Positions 26,020-35,011 of a DNA stretch of 64,000 nucleotides are shown one piece after another. Numbering within the stretch: position 1 is the first letter of the stretch; every line of letters starts with the position of its first letter. The stretch lies in the NCBI RefSeq assembly GCF_026965535.1, contig NZ_CP114039.1:3782001-3846000 (forward strand). The letters run 5' to 3'. The notes beneath the pieces are model-generated. The model made no database searches, was not told the origin of the DNA, and worked only from the letters and a program-made list of their open reading frames with translations. Made by a program: the position numbers and the translations under genes. Origin of the DNA: Corallococcus sp. NCRR (GTDB lineage: Bacteria > Myxococcota > Myxococcia > Myxococcales > Myxococcaceae).

Positions 26020-28013
26020 GTGGTGTGTGACTCCCCATGGGAGCGCAGCTCCAGCAAGGCCAGCTTCCTCCCCGTGAGCACCTTACCGCCGCGCTGCTCC
26101 TGGATCACCTTGATGGCCGGCTCCTTCAAGCTCCCGGATTCGATGGCCTGACGAAGCTCGTTCTCGACCTTGAGGATGGCTTCCTCAATCACCTGCGGCG
26201 TCCAACTGGAGGCCGGTCCCTTCATGCGCAGCTTACTCAATGCGCGATCGAGCCTGGCGTTCACGAAGTTGCTGTAGAAGGGGTGGCTTCCCGAGTGGAT
26301 GAGCTGGCCCTCCACGTTGAGCCCGGAGTGCATGTCGAGGATGTTCGACCCACGGTCAATCGTGTAGCCCTTGAGCCGCTCCATGGCCATTCGTATCAGC
26401 GGGTGGCTCTGGGCGACCCCGTCGGGGATGAGGTGGTGCATGGGATGACCGGCGGAGAGCCGGACCTCCGCCGCCGCACGCGCCGCCGGACCCTGGGTCT
26501 TCTCCACCCAGTCCAGGTAGTTCTTCCGGTAGCGAGTGAAGACGCTCAGGCGGGGTGTGCCCTTGCCGACCTTGAGCACCACCAGCCCGTCATCGGTCAC
26601 CGTGAGCGCCCCATACTCGTCACCCAGGGCCTTCCCGTCCGGACGGCGCAGCCGGTAGGGCTGGGAACCGCTGCTCAACTTCTCCAGACGGTAGCCAGCG
26701 GCCTGGAGCTCTTTCTTGAACGCGTTGAACTCAGGCGTTCCTTCCTGCGGGATGCGGCGTCCGACGAAGTCCTTGAGCTTGTCCCAGTTGGGGAGCTTCT
26801 CCAGCAGCTTCTCCAACTCGGCGTCGCTGAGCGTGCGCTCGGTCAGGGGGGGCTCGGGCTCCGGCGTGGAGGATCCGCCCTCTTTGACAGCCTTTGACAG
26901 CAACGGCGCGCCGGAGCCCCAGGGATTGAAGGGAAGTGGAATGGATGGAGCGGCGGTGATGGAGCCCGGCTGGAAGACAGGCACGCCCGCGTAGGCACCG
27001 CTGGGGCCCGCAGCCGCCATCATGTAGATGCGGGGCGGGGTGATTCTCACGGACGTCATCAGCTTGAGCCCACGTCCCGCGTTGGTCTTCACGCCCAACA
27101 GCGCCAGCGCCGCCATCGCGATGCTCACCAGCATCCGGAGGAAGGACTTGCTGGCCTCCTTCAACTTCTCCTGTGAGCCATTTGCCTCCCACGCCTGGAT
27201 GAGCCACAGCTGCGCGTGCTTCAGGGCCTCCCCTCCGGCCTCGATGAGTCCATGGGCTCCGAACGCCGCCAGGCCCAACTGGATGAGCGCCGCCGCCAGC
27301 TGCCCCACGCCGGTGGGCGTCGCCGCCAGGAAGGTGGACAGCGCCTCCGCGGCGATGAAGCCCACCACCATCGCGGAGATCTCCAGCCAGTTGTCCAGGA
27401 TGGCCTTGCCATACTGGCCGGTGACCTCTCCGAAGTACCGGTCCGCCTGCCTCACGGACGCGAGGACGTCCTCCAGGTGCCGGGCGGCCTTGCGCGCCTG
27501 GACCATCGCCTCGTGGGTGATGGAGCCGCTCGACACGACTCCCTGGAGCTGGTTGGCGAAGGCGATGCTCACCAGCCAGATGCGCTCGCCCGCGACCAGC
27601 CGGACGTCACCGTCGACGCTCTGAACCCCCTTTCGGCCACTCTTCACGTTCACGTGATGAATGACATTCTCGTAGAAGCGCAGGTCCCGCCCCGGCTGGA
27701 TGGCCTGCCGGTAGATGCGCGCGGCGATGGGCTCCAGGCGGTCCCCCGGACGCACCAGATAGAGCGTCGCGGCGGGCTCCGGCAGCTGGGTCGTGATGCG
27801 CAACGTCTGTATGAAGCCTTGCAGCAGGTATCCCCCCACCACGGTGGAGACATAGGACCAGCCGGGCGCCTGGGCATGGTCCCGGATGACGCTCACTCGC
27901 GTTCCCGGAGGCAGGGGCGCCGGAGTCAGGCAGGCTGAGCCCTTCATCTCCGCGGGGAGCGTCCGCAGGTTCGCGCCATCCCCGTGGTCGATGAACCCGA
28001 GCTGAATCGTCAT
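26016..28013 (-). CDS. Polymorphic toxin: SH3 and LysM-like N-terminus, AHH nuclease C-terminus
   Basis: 665 aa. The N-terminal SH3 (residues about 12-75) and LysM-like segment (LYLVRPGDRLEPIAARIY, about 84-130) can bind peptidoglycan or a delivery structure. The middle holds two hydrophobic stretches (about 215-255 and 290-305) and a Pro-rich linker. The C-terminus has GHPMHHLIPDGVAQ (HH at 526-527) and a later SGSHPFY His, the signature of AHH-family HNH nucleases. So it is probably a secreted antibacterial DNase. Immunity gene follows with 4-nt overlap. No secretion gene is nearby, so the route is unknown. Confidence 0.88.
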   Translation of the reverse strand: MTIQLGFIDHGDGANLRTLPAEMKGSACLTPAPLPPGTRVSVIRDHAQAPGWSYVSTVVGGYLLQGFIQTLRITTQLPEPAATLYLVRPGDRLEPIAARIYRQAIQPGRDLRFYENVIHHVNVKSGRKGVQSVDGDVRLVAGERIWLVSIAFANQLQGVVSSGSITHEAMVQARKAARHLEDVLASVRQADRYFGEVTGQYGKAILDNWLEISAMVVGFIAAEALSTFLAATPTGVGQLAAALIQLGLAAFGAHGLIEAGGEALKHAQLWLIQAWEANGSQEKLKEASKSFLRMLVSIAMAALALLGVKTNAGRGLKLMTSVRITPPRIYMMAAAGPSGAYAGVPVFQPGSITAAPSIPLPFNPWGSGAPLLSKAVKEGGSSTPEPEPPLTERTLSDAELEKLLEKLPNWDKLKDFVGRRIPQEGTPEFNAFKKELQAAGYRLEKLSSGSQPYRLRRPDGKALGDEYGALTVTDDGLVVLKVGKGTPRLSVFTRYRKNYLDWVEKTQGPAARAAAEVRLSAGHPMHHLIPDGVAQSHPLIRMAMERLKGYTIDRGSNILDMHSGLNVEGQLIHSGSHPFYSNFVNARLDRALSKLRMKGPASSWTPQVIEEAILKVENELRQAIESGSLKEPAIKVIQEQRGGKVLTGRKLALLELRSHGESHTT

Positions 28014-28046
28014 GTCCCCTCCCGAATGAAGGCTGAGAGGATTCAG

Positions 28047-28081
28047 CCACCCGGACCGGGAGTGAAGGACCGGCCGGGTGG
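28047..28081 (-). terminator. Hairpin between the monooxygenase and toxin genes
   Basis: CCACCCGG-a-CCGG pairs with CCGG-CCGGGTGG (12 bp, one bulge). It lies downstream of the monooxygenase stop (28104) and upstream of the toxin start, so it probably ends the first transcript. No T-run. Confidence 0.45.
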
Positions 28082-28103
28082 GAATGACAAGGACTTACAG
28101 CCG

Positions 28104-29342
28104 CTACGCGGCGGACGCCTGCTGGATGCGGGCCTCGGTCTCTTCAGGACTGACAATCCAGGGCCAGAAGCGCTGCGGCTCTCCGAAGTTGTCGAAGAAC
28201 GTGTCGGCCAGGGGTGACACCGCCGACGCGGCTCCCAGGTAGCGCAGCACGTGCTGCGGTGGCGGCTGGAGCAGCATGTTGGTGAACGCGGTGATGAACT
28301 GGCCCTCCGTCCGCCAGAAGTGCTCGAAGGTCTGCTCCATCCAGTCCGGCGTGAAGGGCTGGTCGCCGTGCGCGAGGATGGCCTGCGTCATCGCGTGCGC
28401 CTGCTTCGACGCGCTGTTGAGCCCCTGGCCCGCGATGGGGTCGTTGAGCATGACGACATCCCCCATCCCCATCACCGCGCGTCCCGAGGGCAGCCGCCCC
28501 ACCGGCTTGCGCACCGTGGGCGTGAACGCGCCGGTGAGCCAGGAGGACTCGTCCACGATGCTGGCGCCCTCCAGCCGCTCCGCCACCCACGGCGAGAAGT
28601 CCCGCAGCACCTGCTTCATCCGCTCCATCGCCTCCCGCGCGGTGCTCACGCCGCCGAAGCGGTCCAACCCCTGGCCGGGGATGGCCTCCAGCAGGAGGCA
28701 GTTCAGCGGGCCCCGGATGCGGTCGAAGTACGGCATGGCGAAGTATTCGCCATGGCCCGCCGCCAGGATGAACTTGAGCGCGGGGTAGGGCGTCTCGTTC
28801 AGCGGCTTCATGCCGGTGACAATCATTGCCGTGAGGTTCCGCTGCGGCTGCGTATGGACGCTGCGCTCGGCGTCCCGTTCGAACAGCCGGGTGAAGCTGT
28901 TGCGGCCCGTCGTCACGACCACCAGGTCATGCCCGGCCGCGAGCACCTCCAGCGCGTCCACGTCCACGTCCCGCACCACCACGAAGCCGCCGCGCCGCTC
29001 GAACTCCGCGAGCCAGCGGGAGTACTTCGCCCGCAGGTCCAGGGCCTTGCCCGGATTCTGGATGCGTCCCTGGACGCGGAGCGCCCGCTGCCCCGGGGCC
29101 GGGCAGACGTCCAGGTCCCCACCCCGGGCGTACTCCCCCGGGCCCTTCCAGAAGTCGAGCCCCAGCTCCTGCTCGTACTGGTAGGCGCGGCCGAAGAGGT
29201 AGGTGGTCGCGGCGAGCCGGGCGTTGAAGAGCTGCTCGGGCGTGCGGTCCGAATAGACGGTGACCGTGTAGCCCTTCTCCAACAGACCGAAGCCGAGCTG
29301 CAGACCCGCCTGGCCCGCTCCGATGATGCCGATGTTCCTCAT
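28104..29342 (-). CDS. FAD-dependent styrene/indole monooxygenase-like protein (StyA family)
   Basis: 412 aa from ATG 29342. FAD-binding motif IGIIGAGQAGLQLGFGLLEKG at the N-terminus, then SDRTPEQLFNARLAATTYLFGRAYQYEQELGLDFW, typical of StyA. The second FAD motif is GRAVMGMGDVVMLNDPIAGQGLN. StyA enzymes epoxidise styrene or indole using FADH2 supplied by a separate reductase; no reductase gene is next to it. Possible role in aromatic secondary metabolism. Confidence 0.92.
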   Translation of the reverse strand: MRNIGIIGAGQAGLQLGFGLLEKGYTVTVYSDRTPEQLFNARLAATTYLFGRAYQYEQELGLDFWKGPGEYARGGDLDVCPAPGQRALRVQGRIQNPGKALDLRAKYSRWLAEFERRGGFVVVRDVDVDALEVLAAGHDLVVVTTGRNSFTRLFERDAERSVHTQPQRNLTAMIVTGMKPLNETPYPALKFILAAGHGEYFAMPYFDRIRGPLNCLLLEAIPGQGLDRFGGVSTAREAMERMKQVLRDFSPWVAERLEGASIVDESSWLTGAFTPTVRKPVGRLPSGRAVMGMGDVVMLNDPIAGQGLNSASKQAHAMTQAILAHGDQPFTPDWMEQTFEHFWRTEGQFITAFTNMLLQPPPQHVLRYLGAASAVSPLADTFFDNFGEPQRFWPWIVSPEETEARIQQASAA

Positions 29343-29530
29343 GGTCCCCCCTGGGTGGTGTCCGGGCGTCACGCCCTGCCAGGACACTACGAAACGAGGG
29401 CGCCTTCCTGGCAACGCACGGCGGTACGAGGACGCCCGGAAACCGACGCCCGGAAGCCCCGTTCCGTGTCAGACCCCGCGAGTACTGTTCTCCCTGTCGC
29501 AGCGAGAAACGCACGAGGGGGAAATAGGTC

Positions 29531-30622
29531 ATGGCGAAGTCTGTGATTGATAACCGCGTCGAGGTCGTCTTCAGCTTTGACACCACGGGCAGCATGTATC
29601 CGTGTCTCGCGCAGGTGCGAAAGAAGCTGGGGGCCGCCGTGGCCCGGCTGACGAAGGAGATCCCGGGCATCCGCATCGGCATCATCGCGCACGGTGATTA
29701 CTGTGACGCGAAGTCCACCTACGTGACCAAGGCGTTGGATCTCACGGACGACGCGAAGGCCATCACCCGCTTCGTGGAGAAGGTGGAACAGACGGGCGGC
29801 GGAGACGCGCCGGAGTGCTACGAACTGGTGCTGCACGAGGCCCGGAGCCTGTCCTGGACGGAGGGCTACACGAAGGCGTTCGTGCTCATTGGCGATGACG
29901 TGCCGCACTCGCCCCAGCACAACCCCAAGAAGCTGGACTGGCGCAAGGAAGTGGCCGCGCTGGGGGAGAAGGGCGTGCCTGTGTATGGCGTCCAGGCGCT
30001 GAACCGCCGTCACGCGACGTCGTTCTACAAGGAGCTGGCGGAGAAGTCGGGCGGCTTCCACCTGAGCCTGGATCAGTTCTCTCACGTCACCGACATGCTG
30101 CTGGCCGTCTGCTACAAGCAGTCCTCGGACGCGCAACTCCAGGCATATGAAGCGGAGGTGTCCCGCGAGGGCCGCATGAACCGCGGCCTGAACGCGATGT
30201 TCAACACGATGCTCAAGCGGGCCGCGTCCACGCTCTTCGGTGAGACGGACCTGCGCGCGGTGCCGCCGGGCCGCTTCCAGGTGCTGGAGGTGGAGGCGGA
30301 CAGCGCCATCAAGGAGTTCGTGACGGAGAACGGCCTGGGCTTCAAGACGGGCCGGGGCTTCTACGAGTTCACCAAGACGGAGACCATCCAGGGCCGCAAG
30401 GAGGTGGTGCTGATGGACCGCAAGTCCGGCGACCTCTACAGCGGCGAGCGCGCGCGGGAGATGCTCGGCCTGCCGCCGGGGGAGACGGTGCGCATCCGCC
30501 CCGCGAGCCTGGAGAAGTACGTCGTCTTCGTCCAGAGCACGTCCGCCAACCGCAAGCTCAAGGGCGGCACGAAGTTCCTCTACGAGGTGGAGGACTGGGA
30601 CGGCGCTCGCGCCGCGGCCTGA
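29531..30622 (+). CDS. VWA-domain protein
   Basis: 363 aa. The N-terminal von Willebrand A domain starts at residue 8 (VEVVFSFDTTGSMYPCLAQVRKKL), carrying the metal-coordinating DxTxS-like site, with GIIAHGDYCD and FVLIGDDVPH following. The C-terminal half (about 220-363) is a distinct alpha/beta domain of unknown family. No signal peptide; cytosolic. Single gene by spacing (190 bp upstream, 76 bp downstream). GAGGGGGAAATAGGTC precedes the ATG. Confidence 0.85.
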   Translation: MAKSVIDNRVEVVFSFDTTGSMYPCLAQVRKKLGAAVARLTKEIPGIRIGIIAHGDYCDAKSTYVTKALDLTDDAKAITRFVEKVEQTGGGDAPECYELVLHEARSLSWTEGYTKAFVLIGDDVPHSPQHNPKKLDWRKEVAALGEKGVPVYGVQALNRRHATSFYKELAEKSGGFHLSLDQFSHVTDMLLAVCYKQSSDAQLQAYEAEVSREGRMNRGLNAMFNTMLKRAASTLFGETDLRAVPPGRFQVLEVEADSAIKEFVTENGLGFKTGRGFYEFTKTETIQGRKEVVLMDRKSGDLYSGERAREMLGLPPGETVRIRPASLEKYVVFVQSTSANRKLKGGTKFLYEVEDWDGARAAA

Positions 30623-30698
30623 GCCTGCGTGACCCCCTTGCGGCCGTGCGTGCGACACCACTACAAGCACGCCGTTGCCTACTCGAGGGGGTTTTCGC

Positions 30699-31727
30699 GT
30701 GTATCGAAAGAATGTCCTCAGCGCCGTGTTCGCGCTGGGGTTGCTGACGGCCATGACTGCCCAGGCCGAGGTGCTGTTCGCCCAGGGCAATTTCCTGCTC
30801 AACAAGAACCAGCTCTCCGCGGTGAACTACCGCGGCAAGGGCGTGACCATCCCCGTGGGGGCGAAGGTCGCGGTCCTCGAGCGGGACAACGACGAGGTCC
30901 GCTGCAAGGTCATCGACTCCGGCGCCGAGTTCCGGTTCGTGACGCACCGGAGCCTGGGCAAGCCCATCAACGTGCTGTTCGCCGGCTTCTTCGCCGAGCA
31001 GGACCCGGCCTCGCGCATCGCCGCGCTGTCGCCCGAGGACCAGAAGCAGGTCCGCGCCGGAGAGCTGGCCCGGGGCATGTCGCGCGAGGCCGTGCTCCTG
31101 ACGGCCGGTCCGCCGCCGCCGCACCGCACGCCGTCGCTCCAGGGTAATCGCTGGACGTACTGGGCTTCCAAGTTCTCCACGTTCGAGGTCGACTTTGGCC
31201 CGGATGGCAAGGTCGTGCGGCTGAGCAACGAGCCCGTGGCCGCTCCCGCCCCCGCCCCCGTGGTGGAGAAGAACTACTTCGCGACCGCGAACTTCCACTT
31301 CGAGGACGGCACCGTGTCCTGGGTGAACTACCTCAAGGGGCCCATCATCCCGTTCAACGCGCGGGTGGAGGTGCTGGACAAGGGCTCGTCCTCCGTGAAG
31401 TTCAAGGTCGTGGAGACCGGCGCGGAGCTCGAGTTCACCAACGACTCGCGCTCGGGTTCGGAGACCTGGAAGCTGTTCCAGGCCTCGTTCGCGCCGGAGG
31501 ACCAGGCCGCGAAGCTGGAGGCGCTGTCGCCGGAGGACCGCAAGAAGGTCTCCGCGTCGGAGGTGGAGCCCGGCATGAGCCGCGAGGCCGTGCGCATGGC
31601 GTGGGGACCGCCGCCCGCGCATGAGACGCCGTCGTTCAACTCCAGCACCTGGACCTACTGGAAGTCGAAGACGGCCAAGGTGCGCGTGAAGTTCGGCAAG
31701 GACGACAAGGTCGCCGCCATCGAGTAG
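30699..31727 (+). CDS. Secreted protein with two SH3-like/BamE-like repeat units
   Basis: 342 aa from GTG 30699, preceded by GAGGGGG. Signal peptide cut after AQA. Two homologous halves: FAQGNFLLNKNQLSAVNYRGKGVTIPVGAKV / FATANFHFEDGTVSWVNYLKGPIIPFNARV. Each ends with a SmpA/BamE-like GMSREAVxxxxGPPPxHxTPS motif and W-T-Y-W. An Ala/Pro linker (APAPAPV) joins them. Periplasmic or outer-membrane associated. Function unknown; the duplicated module argues for ligand or lipid binding at the envelope. Confidence 0.8.
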   Translation: MYRKNVLSAVFALGLLTAMTAQAEVLFAQGNFLLNKNQLSAVNYRGKGVTIPVGAKVAVLERDNDEVRCKVIDSGAEFRFVTHRSLGKPINVLFAGFFAEQDPASRIAALSPEDQKQVRAGELARGMSREAVLLTAGPPPPHRTPSLQGNRWTYWASKFSTFEVDFGPDGKVVRLSNEPVAAPAPAPVVEKNYFATANFHFEDGTVSWVNYLKGPIIPFNARVEVLDKGSSSVKFKVVETGAELEFTNDSRSGSETWKLFQASFAPEDQAAKLEALSPEDRKKVSASEVEPGMSREAVRMAWGPPPAHETPSFNSSTWTYWKSKTAKVRVKFGKDDKVAAIE

Positions 31728-31759
31728 CGCGGTGGCGGCACGGCCGTGACGACGTGAGA

Positions 31760-31794
31760 AAGGTGTGACGGCTCCTCGCCGTCACGCCTTTTTT
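31760..31794 (+). terminator. Rho-independent terminator
   Basis: 13-bp stem AAGGtGTGACGGC / GCCGTCACgCCTT with a TCCTC loop, followed by TTTTTT. It ends the transcript of the repeat protein gene. Confidence 0.9.
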
Positions 31795-31810
31795 CATCCT
31801 GACGGCGTGG

Positions 31811-32647
31811 GTGCCGCAGAAGGGCGGCGTCGCGGAGGCATTCGGCCTGTGGTTCACCTCCGACGCGGATTCGACCACGGCGATGCTGGCGCTGCGCGGG
31901 ACCGTGACGTCCGCGGACACGAGCGCGGACGAGCAATACGCCACCACGTCCTTCGCGCCGTACTCCGGGACCTCCCTGTCGCCGGTGCCGCAGGTGCACA
32001 GCGGGTTCTGGGGCATCTACACCGGTACGAGCAGCTCCGTGCCGCGGTCGATGCAGGCGCAGGTGTTCGCGTGGCTGAAGGCGAACAACATCCAGACGCT
32101 TTACGTGACGGGCCACAGCCTGGGCGGGGGGCTGGCGGAGCTCCTGGCGTTGGACCTGGCGGTGAGCCAGCCGTCGCTGAGCGTGACGACCGTCACGTTC
32201 GCGGCGCCGAAGGCGGGGCTCGCGGATTCGTGGGGGACGGCCTACGCCCAGTACGTCACGCGTCCGGCGACGGTGCGCGTGGTCAACCAGTACGACGTGG
32301 TGCCCACCCTGCCGCCGTCGTGGATGGCGCCCAACTACACGCAGGTGGGTGTGGAGTTCGACGTGCTCTTCTACAACAAGCTGGGCGACACCAGCACGCA
32401 GGAGGCGACCATCCGGCACGAGATGGACAACTACCTCACCGTGCTCACCCAGGCGCTGCCCGCCACGCCTCAAATCTACGAGGGGTACTTCCCGGATGGC
32501 GTCTACACGGACAGCCACGACAACCCGCTCCAGGACACCAGCGTGGCGCCCACCGCGGACGCCGTGGCGAATGCGCAGGCGTCCGTGAAGGCCATGCCGC
32601 GGCCCCCGGTGGACCAGCCGCAGGGCCACCGGGTGGCGACGAAATAG
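31811..32647 (+). CDS. Class 3 lipase family alpha/beta hydrolase
   Basis: 278 aa. Nucleophile elbow TGHSLGGGLAELLAL, acid in VNQYDVVPTLPP, and a His in RHEMDNYL complete the triad. The motif LALRGT precedes them. No signal peptide is visible. The start is odd: GTG 31811 lies 17 bp after a strong terminator, with no ribosome binding site. The in-frame upstream codons (PFFILTAWV) are hydrophobic but closed by a TGA and overlap the terminator. Either a mis-called start or a 5'-shortened gene. Confidence 0.8.
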   Translation: MPQKGGVAEAFGLWFTSDADSTTAMLALRGTVTSADTSADEQYATTSFAPYSGTSLSPVPQVHSGFWGIYTGTSSSVPRSMQAQVFAWLKANNIQTLYVTGHSLGGGLAELLALDLAVSQPSLSVTTVTFAAPKAGLADSWGTAYAQYVTRPATVRVVNQYDVVPTLPPSWMAPNYTQVGVEFDVLFYNKLGDTSTQEATIRHEMDNYLTVLTQALPATPQIYEGYFPDGVYTDSHDNPLQDTSVAPTADAVANAQASVKAMPRPPVDQPQGHRVATK

Positions 32648-32722
32648 CGCCGAGCGCCACAGTGCATTCATTGCCAATACGGAGGGTCGTCGTCATCCGC
32701 CACGCTGGGTATAGGATGAGAC

Positions 32723-33931
32723 ATGCCCTCTCTCAAATGGCTCCTCCTGGCCACCCTGGCAATCGCTTGCGTCGCCTCCGCGGCCAGCCCTGCTCCCACC
32801 TACCAGACCCAGACCCTGGAGGGCTGGCCGGTTCGCATCGATGAGCGCCTGCTGACGGCGGAGAACAAGCCCGCGACGGACAAGGCCCTGGTGCTCCTGG
32901 CGGCGCAGCTCAAGGAGGTCGTCCGGCTCGTCCCCGCGGGCCCCGTGGCTCAGCTCCGCAAGGTGACGCTGTGGCTGTCGCCGCCCTATCCCAACGATGG
33001 GCAGAGGGCGACGTACCATGTCTCCGAAGACTGGATGCGCCGGAATGGCCGCAACCTGGCGATGCTGAAGAGCATCGAGCTCACGAGCGTCTTCATCCTT
33101 GAACAGGAAATCAAGCGGATGCCCTTGTTGATGCTCCACGAACTCAGCCACGCCTACCATGACCAGGTGCTCGGCTGGGACCACGCCGGCCTCGCGGCCC
33201 TCTATGCGCGCGCGATGGCAAGCAAGAGCTACGAGTGCGTGGAGCGCTGGAAGAGTCCCGAGCGGCCCAGCGTGTTCGAGCCTGCCTATGCCATGACCGA
33301 CGTGGGGGAGTACTTCGCGGAGAGTTCAGAGGCGTTCTTCGGGCGCAACGACTTCTACCCCTTCACGCGTGAAGAGCTGGGCAGGCACGACCCGGGGATG
33401 CTCGCGCTGCTCCAGCAGGTGTGGCAGGTGCCCCCTCCCACGACCCCCGCCCCGCCCACGACTCCCGCCCCGCCGCCGGTGTCCTCCGGCCCCGATACCC
33501 GCTGCCACTACCGGTTGACGACCCTGTGGCAGGGCGAAGGCATGTCGCTGGACATTCTCTATGACGGCGAGGCCAATAACGTGCCCATCCTCGCCAGGAC
33601 GCGCGAGACCGACGGGCAGATGTGGAAGCTGACTCCGGAGGCCAACGGCTACTACCGGCTGACGACCGTATGGCGTGGGAGCACCCTGTCCCTGGCCAAC
33701 GCCGGCGGCAACCGCCCCCTGCTCGTCAAATCGGCGGCGGTTCCGGAGCAGCGATGGAAGCTGAATCCGGAGCCCAACGGCATCTACCGGCTGACGACCC
33801 AGGCGCAGGGCGACGGGCTGTCTCTGGACGTCGTCAATGACAGCAGGGCCAACAACATCCCCATCCTCGCCAAGACCGGCTGCAATGACTCCGGGCAGCT
33901 GTGGAAGCTGACCCCGGTCGCCGTGCCCTGA
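32723..33931 (+). CDS. Secreted zincin metallopeptidase with C-terminal ricin-type lectin
   Basis: 402 aa. Signal peptide of about 20 residues (LLLATLAIACVASAA). Catalytic zinc site LMLHELSHAYHDQV (HExxH plus a downstream His/Asp) with a candidate third ligand in DVGEYFAESSEAFFGR. A Pro/Thr linker (PPPTTPAPPTTPAPPP, about 235-255) leads to a beta-trefoil-like domain of three repeats ending MWKLTPEANGYYRLTT / RWKLNPEPNGIYRLTT / LWKLTP. Likely an exported protease targeted to glycans, fitting predatory life. Family of the peptidase part not resolved. Confidence 0.85.
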   Translation: MPSLKWLLLATLAIACVASAASPAPTYQTQTLEGWPVRIDERLLTAENKPATDKALVLLAAQLKEVVRLVPAGPVAQLRKVTLWLSPPYPNDGQRATYHVSEDWMRRNGRNLAMLKSIELTSVFILEQEIKRMPLLMLHELSHAYHDQVLGWDHAGLAALYARAMASKSYECVERWKSPERPSVFEPAYAMTDVGEYFAESSEAFFGRNDFYPFTREELGRHDPGMLALLQQVWQVPPPTTPAPPTTPAPPPVSSGPDTRCHYRLTTLWQGEGMSLDILYDGEANNVPILARTRETDGQMWKLTPEANGYYRLTTVWRGSTLSLANAGGNRPLLVKSAAVPEQRWKLNPEPNGIYRLTTQAQGDGLSLDVVNDSRANNIPILAKTGCNDSGQLWKLTPVAVP

Positions 33932-33986
33932 GCCAGGAGCGGCGGGAGGTTCGTGTCGGCGCCATCGGGGACGTCCGGCATCCCCC

Positions 33987-34030
33987 TTGACTTGGCCGGG
34001 CGGGTCGTTATTTTGAGGTTATTCAAAATA
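33987..34030 (+). promoter_or_regulatory. sdpR-like promoter with overlapping operator
   Basis: TTGACT at 33987-33992, a 16-nt gap, and TATTTT at 34009-34014 form a sigma-70-type promoter. A perfect inverted repeat TATTTTGA-N6-TCAAAATA (34009-34030) covers the -10 element, and the ribosome binding site follows at once. This is the expected site for repression by the ArsR/SdpR-type protein encoded next. Confidence 0.8.
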
Positions 34031-34043
34031 TCAAAAGGTCATG

Positions 34044-34331
34044 ATGCGAACGCAGGAGGTCTTCAAGGCCATTTCCGACCCGACCCGGCGCAGGGTGCTC
34101 AAACTCCTGCAGGGCGGCTCGAAGTCAGCGGGAGAGCTCGCGGAGGCGTTCGACATCACCAAGGGGTCGCTGTCGCATCACTTCAACGTGCTCAAAGCCG
34201 CGGACCTGGTGCGCTGTGAGCGGCGCGGGCAGCAAATTGTCTACTCCCTCAATACGACCGTGTTCGAGGACGTAGCGGCAGTCCTGCTCGACCTCTTCAA
34301 GGTCGAAAAGGGGAAGGGAGAGCAGTCATGA
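34044..34331 (+). CDS. sdpR: ArsR/SdpR-family autorepressor
   Basis: 95 aa (94 if numbered from the second of two adjacent ATGs at 34041/34044; the second is better spaced from AAAAGG). Winged-helix repressor: EVFKAISDPTRRRVLKLLQGGSKSAGELAEAF, then KGSLSHHFNVLKAADLVRCERRGQQIVYSLN. No metal-binding Cys, as in SdpR. Its stop overlaps the start of the SdpI gene (ATGA). In Bacillus, SdpR is sequestered by SdpI when toxin is bound; here no sdpC-like toxin gene is adjacent. Confidence 0.9.
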   Translation: MRTQEVFKAISDPTRRRVLKLLQGGSKSAGELAEAFDITKGSLSHHFNVLKAADLVRCERRGQQIVYSLNTTVFEDVAAVLLDLFKVEKGKGEQS

Positions 34332-35011
34332 GGATCCGCCGAGCCAATGGGTTGAGTCTGGGATTCGTCGCGGTGGCGTTCGCGATGGCCTTCATGCTCT
34401 ACGGCCACTTGCCGGAGTCGATTCCCACGCATTGGAACGCCGAGGGCGTGGTGGACGGGTATACGCCCAAGCCCTGGGGGCCCTTCGTCCTGCCGCTGGT
34501 GATGGCTGCCGTGTACCTAGCCCTGGTGGCCGTGCCGCGGATTTCGCCCAGGGGCTACCGCGTGGAGCGATTCCAGAACGTCTTCGAGGGCATCCAGGCG
34601 GTGCTGGTCGCGTTCCTGTTCCTGCTCAACGCCCTGGTCCTGCTCGCGGGCCTCGGCGTGTCCGTGCCGATGGCGCGCGTGGTGCCCGCGGGCGCGGGCC
34701 TGGTCCTGATGGTCCTGGGGAATTACATGGGGAAGTTCACGAAGAACTTCTTCTGTGGAATCCGGACGCCCTGGACGCTCGCGAGCGACGAGGTCTGGCT
34801 GCGCACGCATCGCCTGGGAGGCAGGCTCTTCGTCCTCGCGGGACTCATCGTCCTCGTGTCGGGGCTTCTGGGCGGTGGTCCGGTCCCCGTGCTCGCGGCT
34901 GTCGCCGTGGCGGCGGTGACTCCCGTGCTCTACTCGTACTTCCTCTATCGTCGCATCGAAGGGGACAGGCACGAACCCATGGACGATGCGGGTTCGCATC
35001 GCTCCGCGTGA
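34328..35011 (+). CDS. sdpI: SdpI-family membrane protein with DUF1648
   Basis: 227 aa, six hydrophobic segments. DUF1648 N-terminal motif YGHLPESIPTHWNAEGVVDGYTPK and SdpI motif GNYMGKFTKNFFCGIRTPWTLASDEVWLRTHRLGG are both intact. Bacillus SdpI confers immunity to the SdpC toxin and tethers SdpR. Translationally coupled to the repressor upstream. Confidence 0.92.
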   Translation: MRIRRANGLSLGFVAVAFAMAFMLYGHLPESIPTHWNAEGVVDGYTPKPWGPFVLPLVMAAVYLALVAVPRISPRGYRVERFQNVFEGIQAVLVAFLFLLNALVLLAGLGVSVPMARVVPAGAGLVLMVLGNYMGKFTKNFFCGIRTPWTLASDEVWLRTHRLGGRLFVLAGLIVLVSGLLGGGPVPVLAAVAVAAVTPVLYSYFLYRRIEGDRHEPMDDAGSHRSA

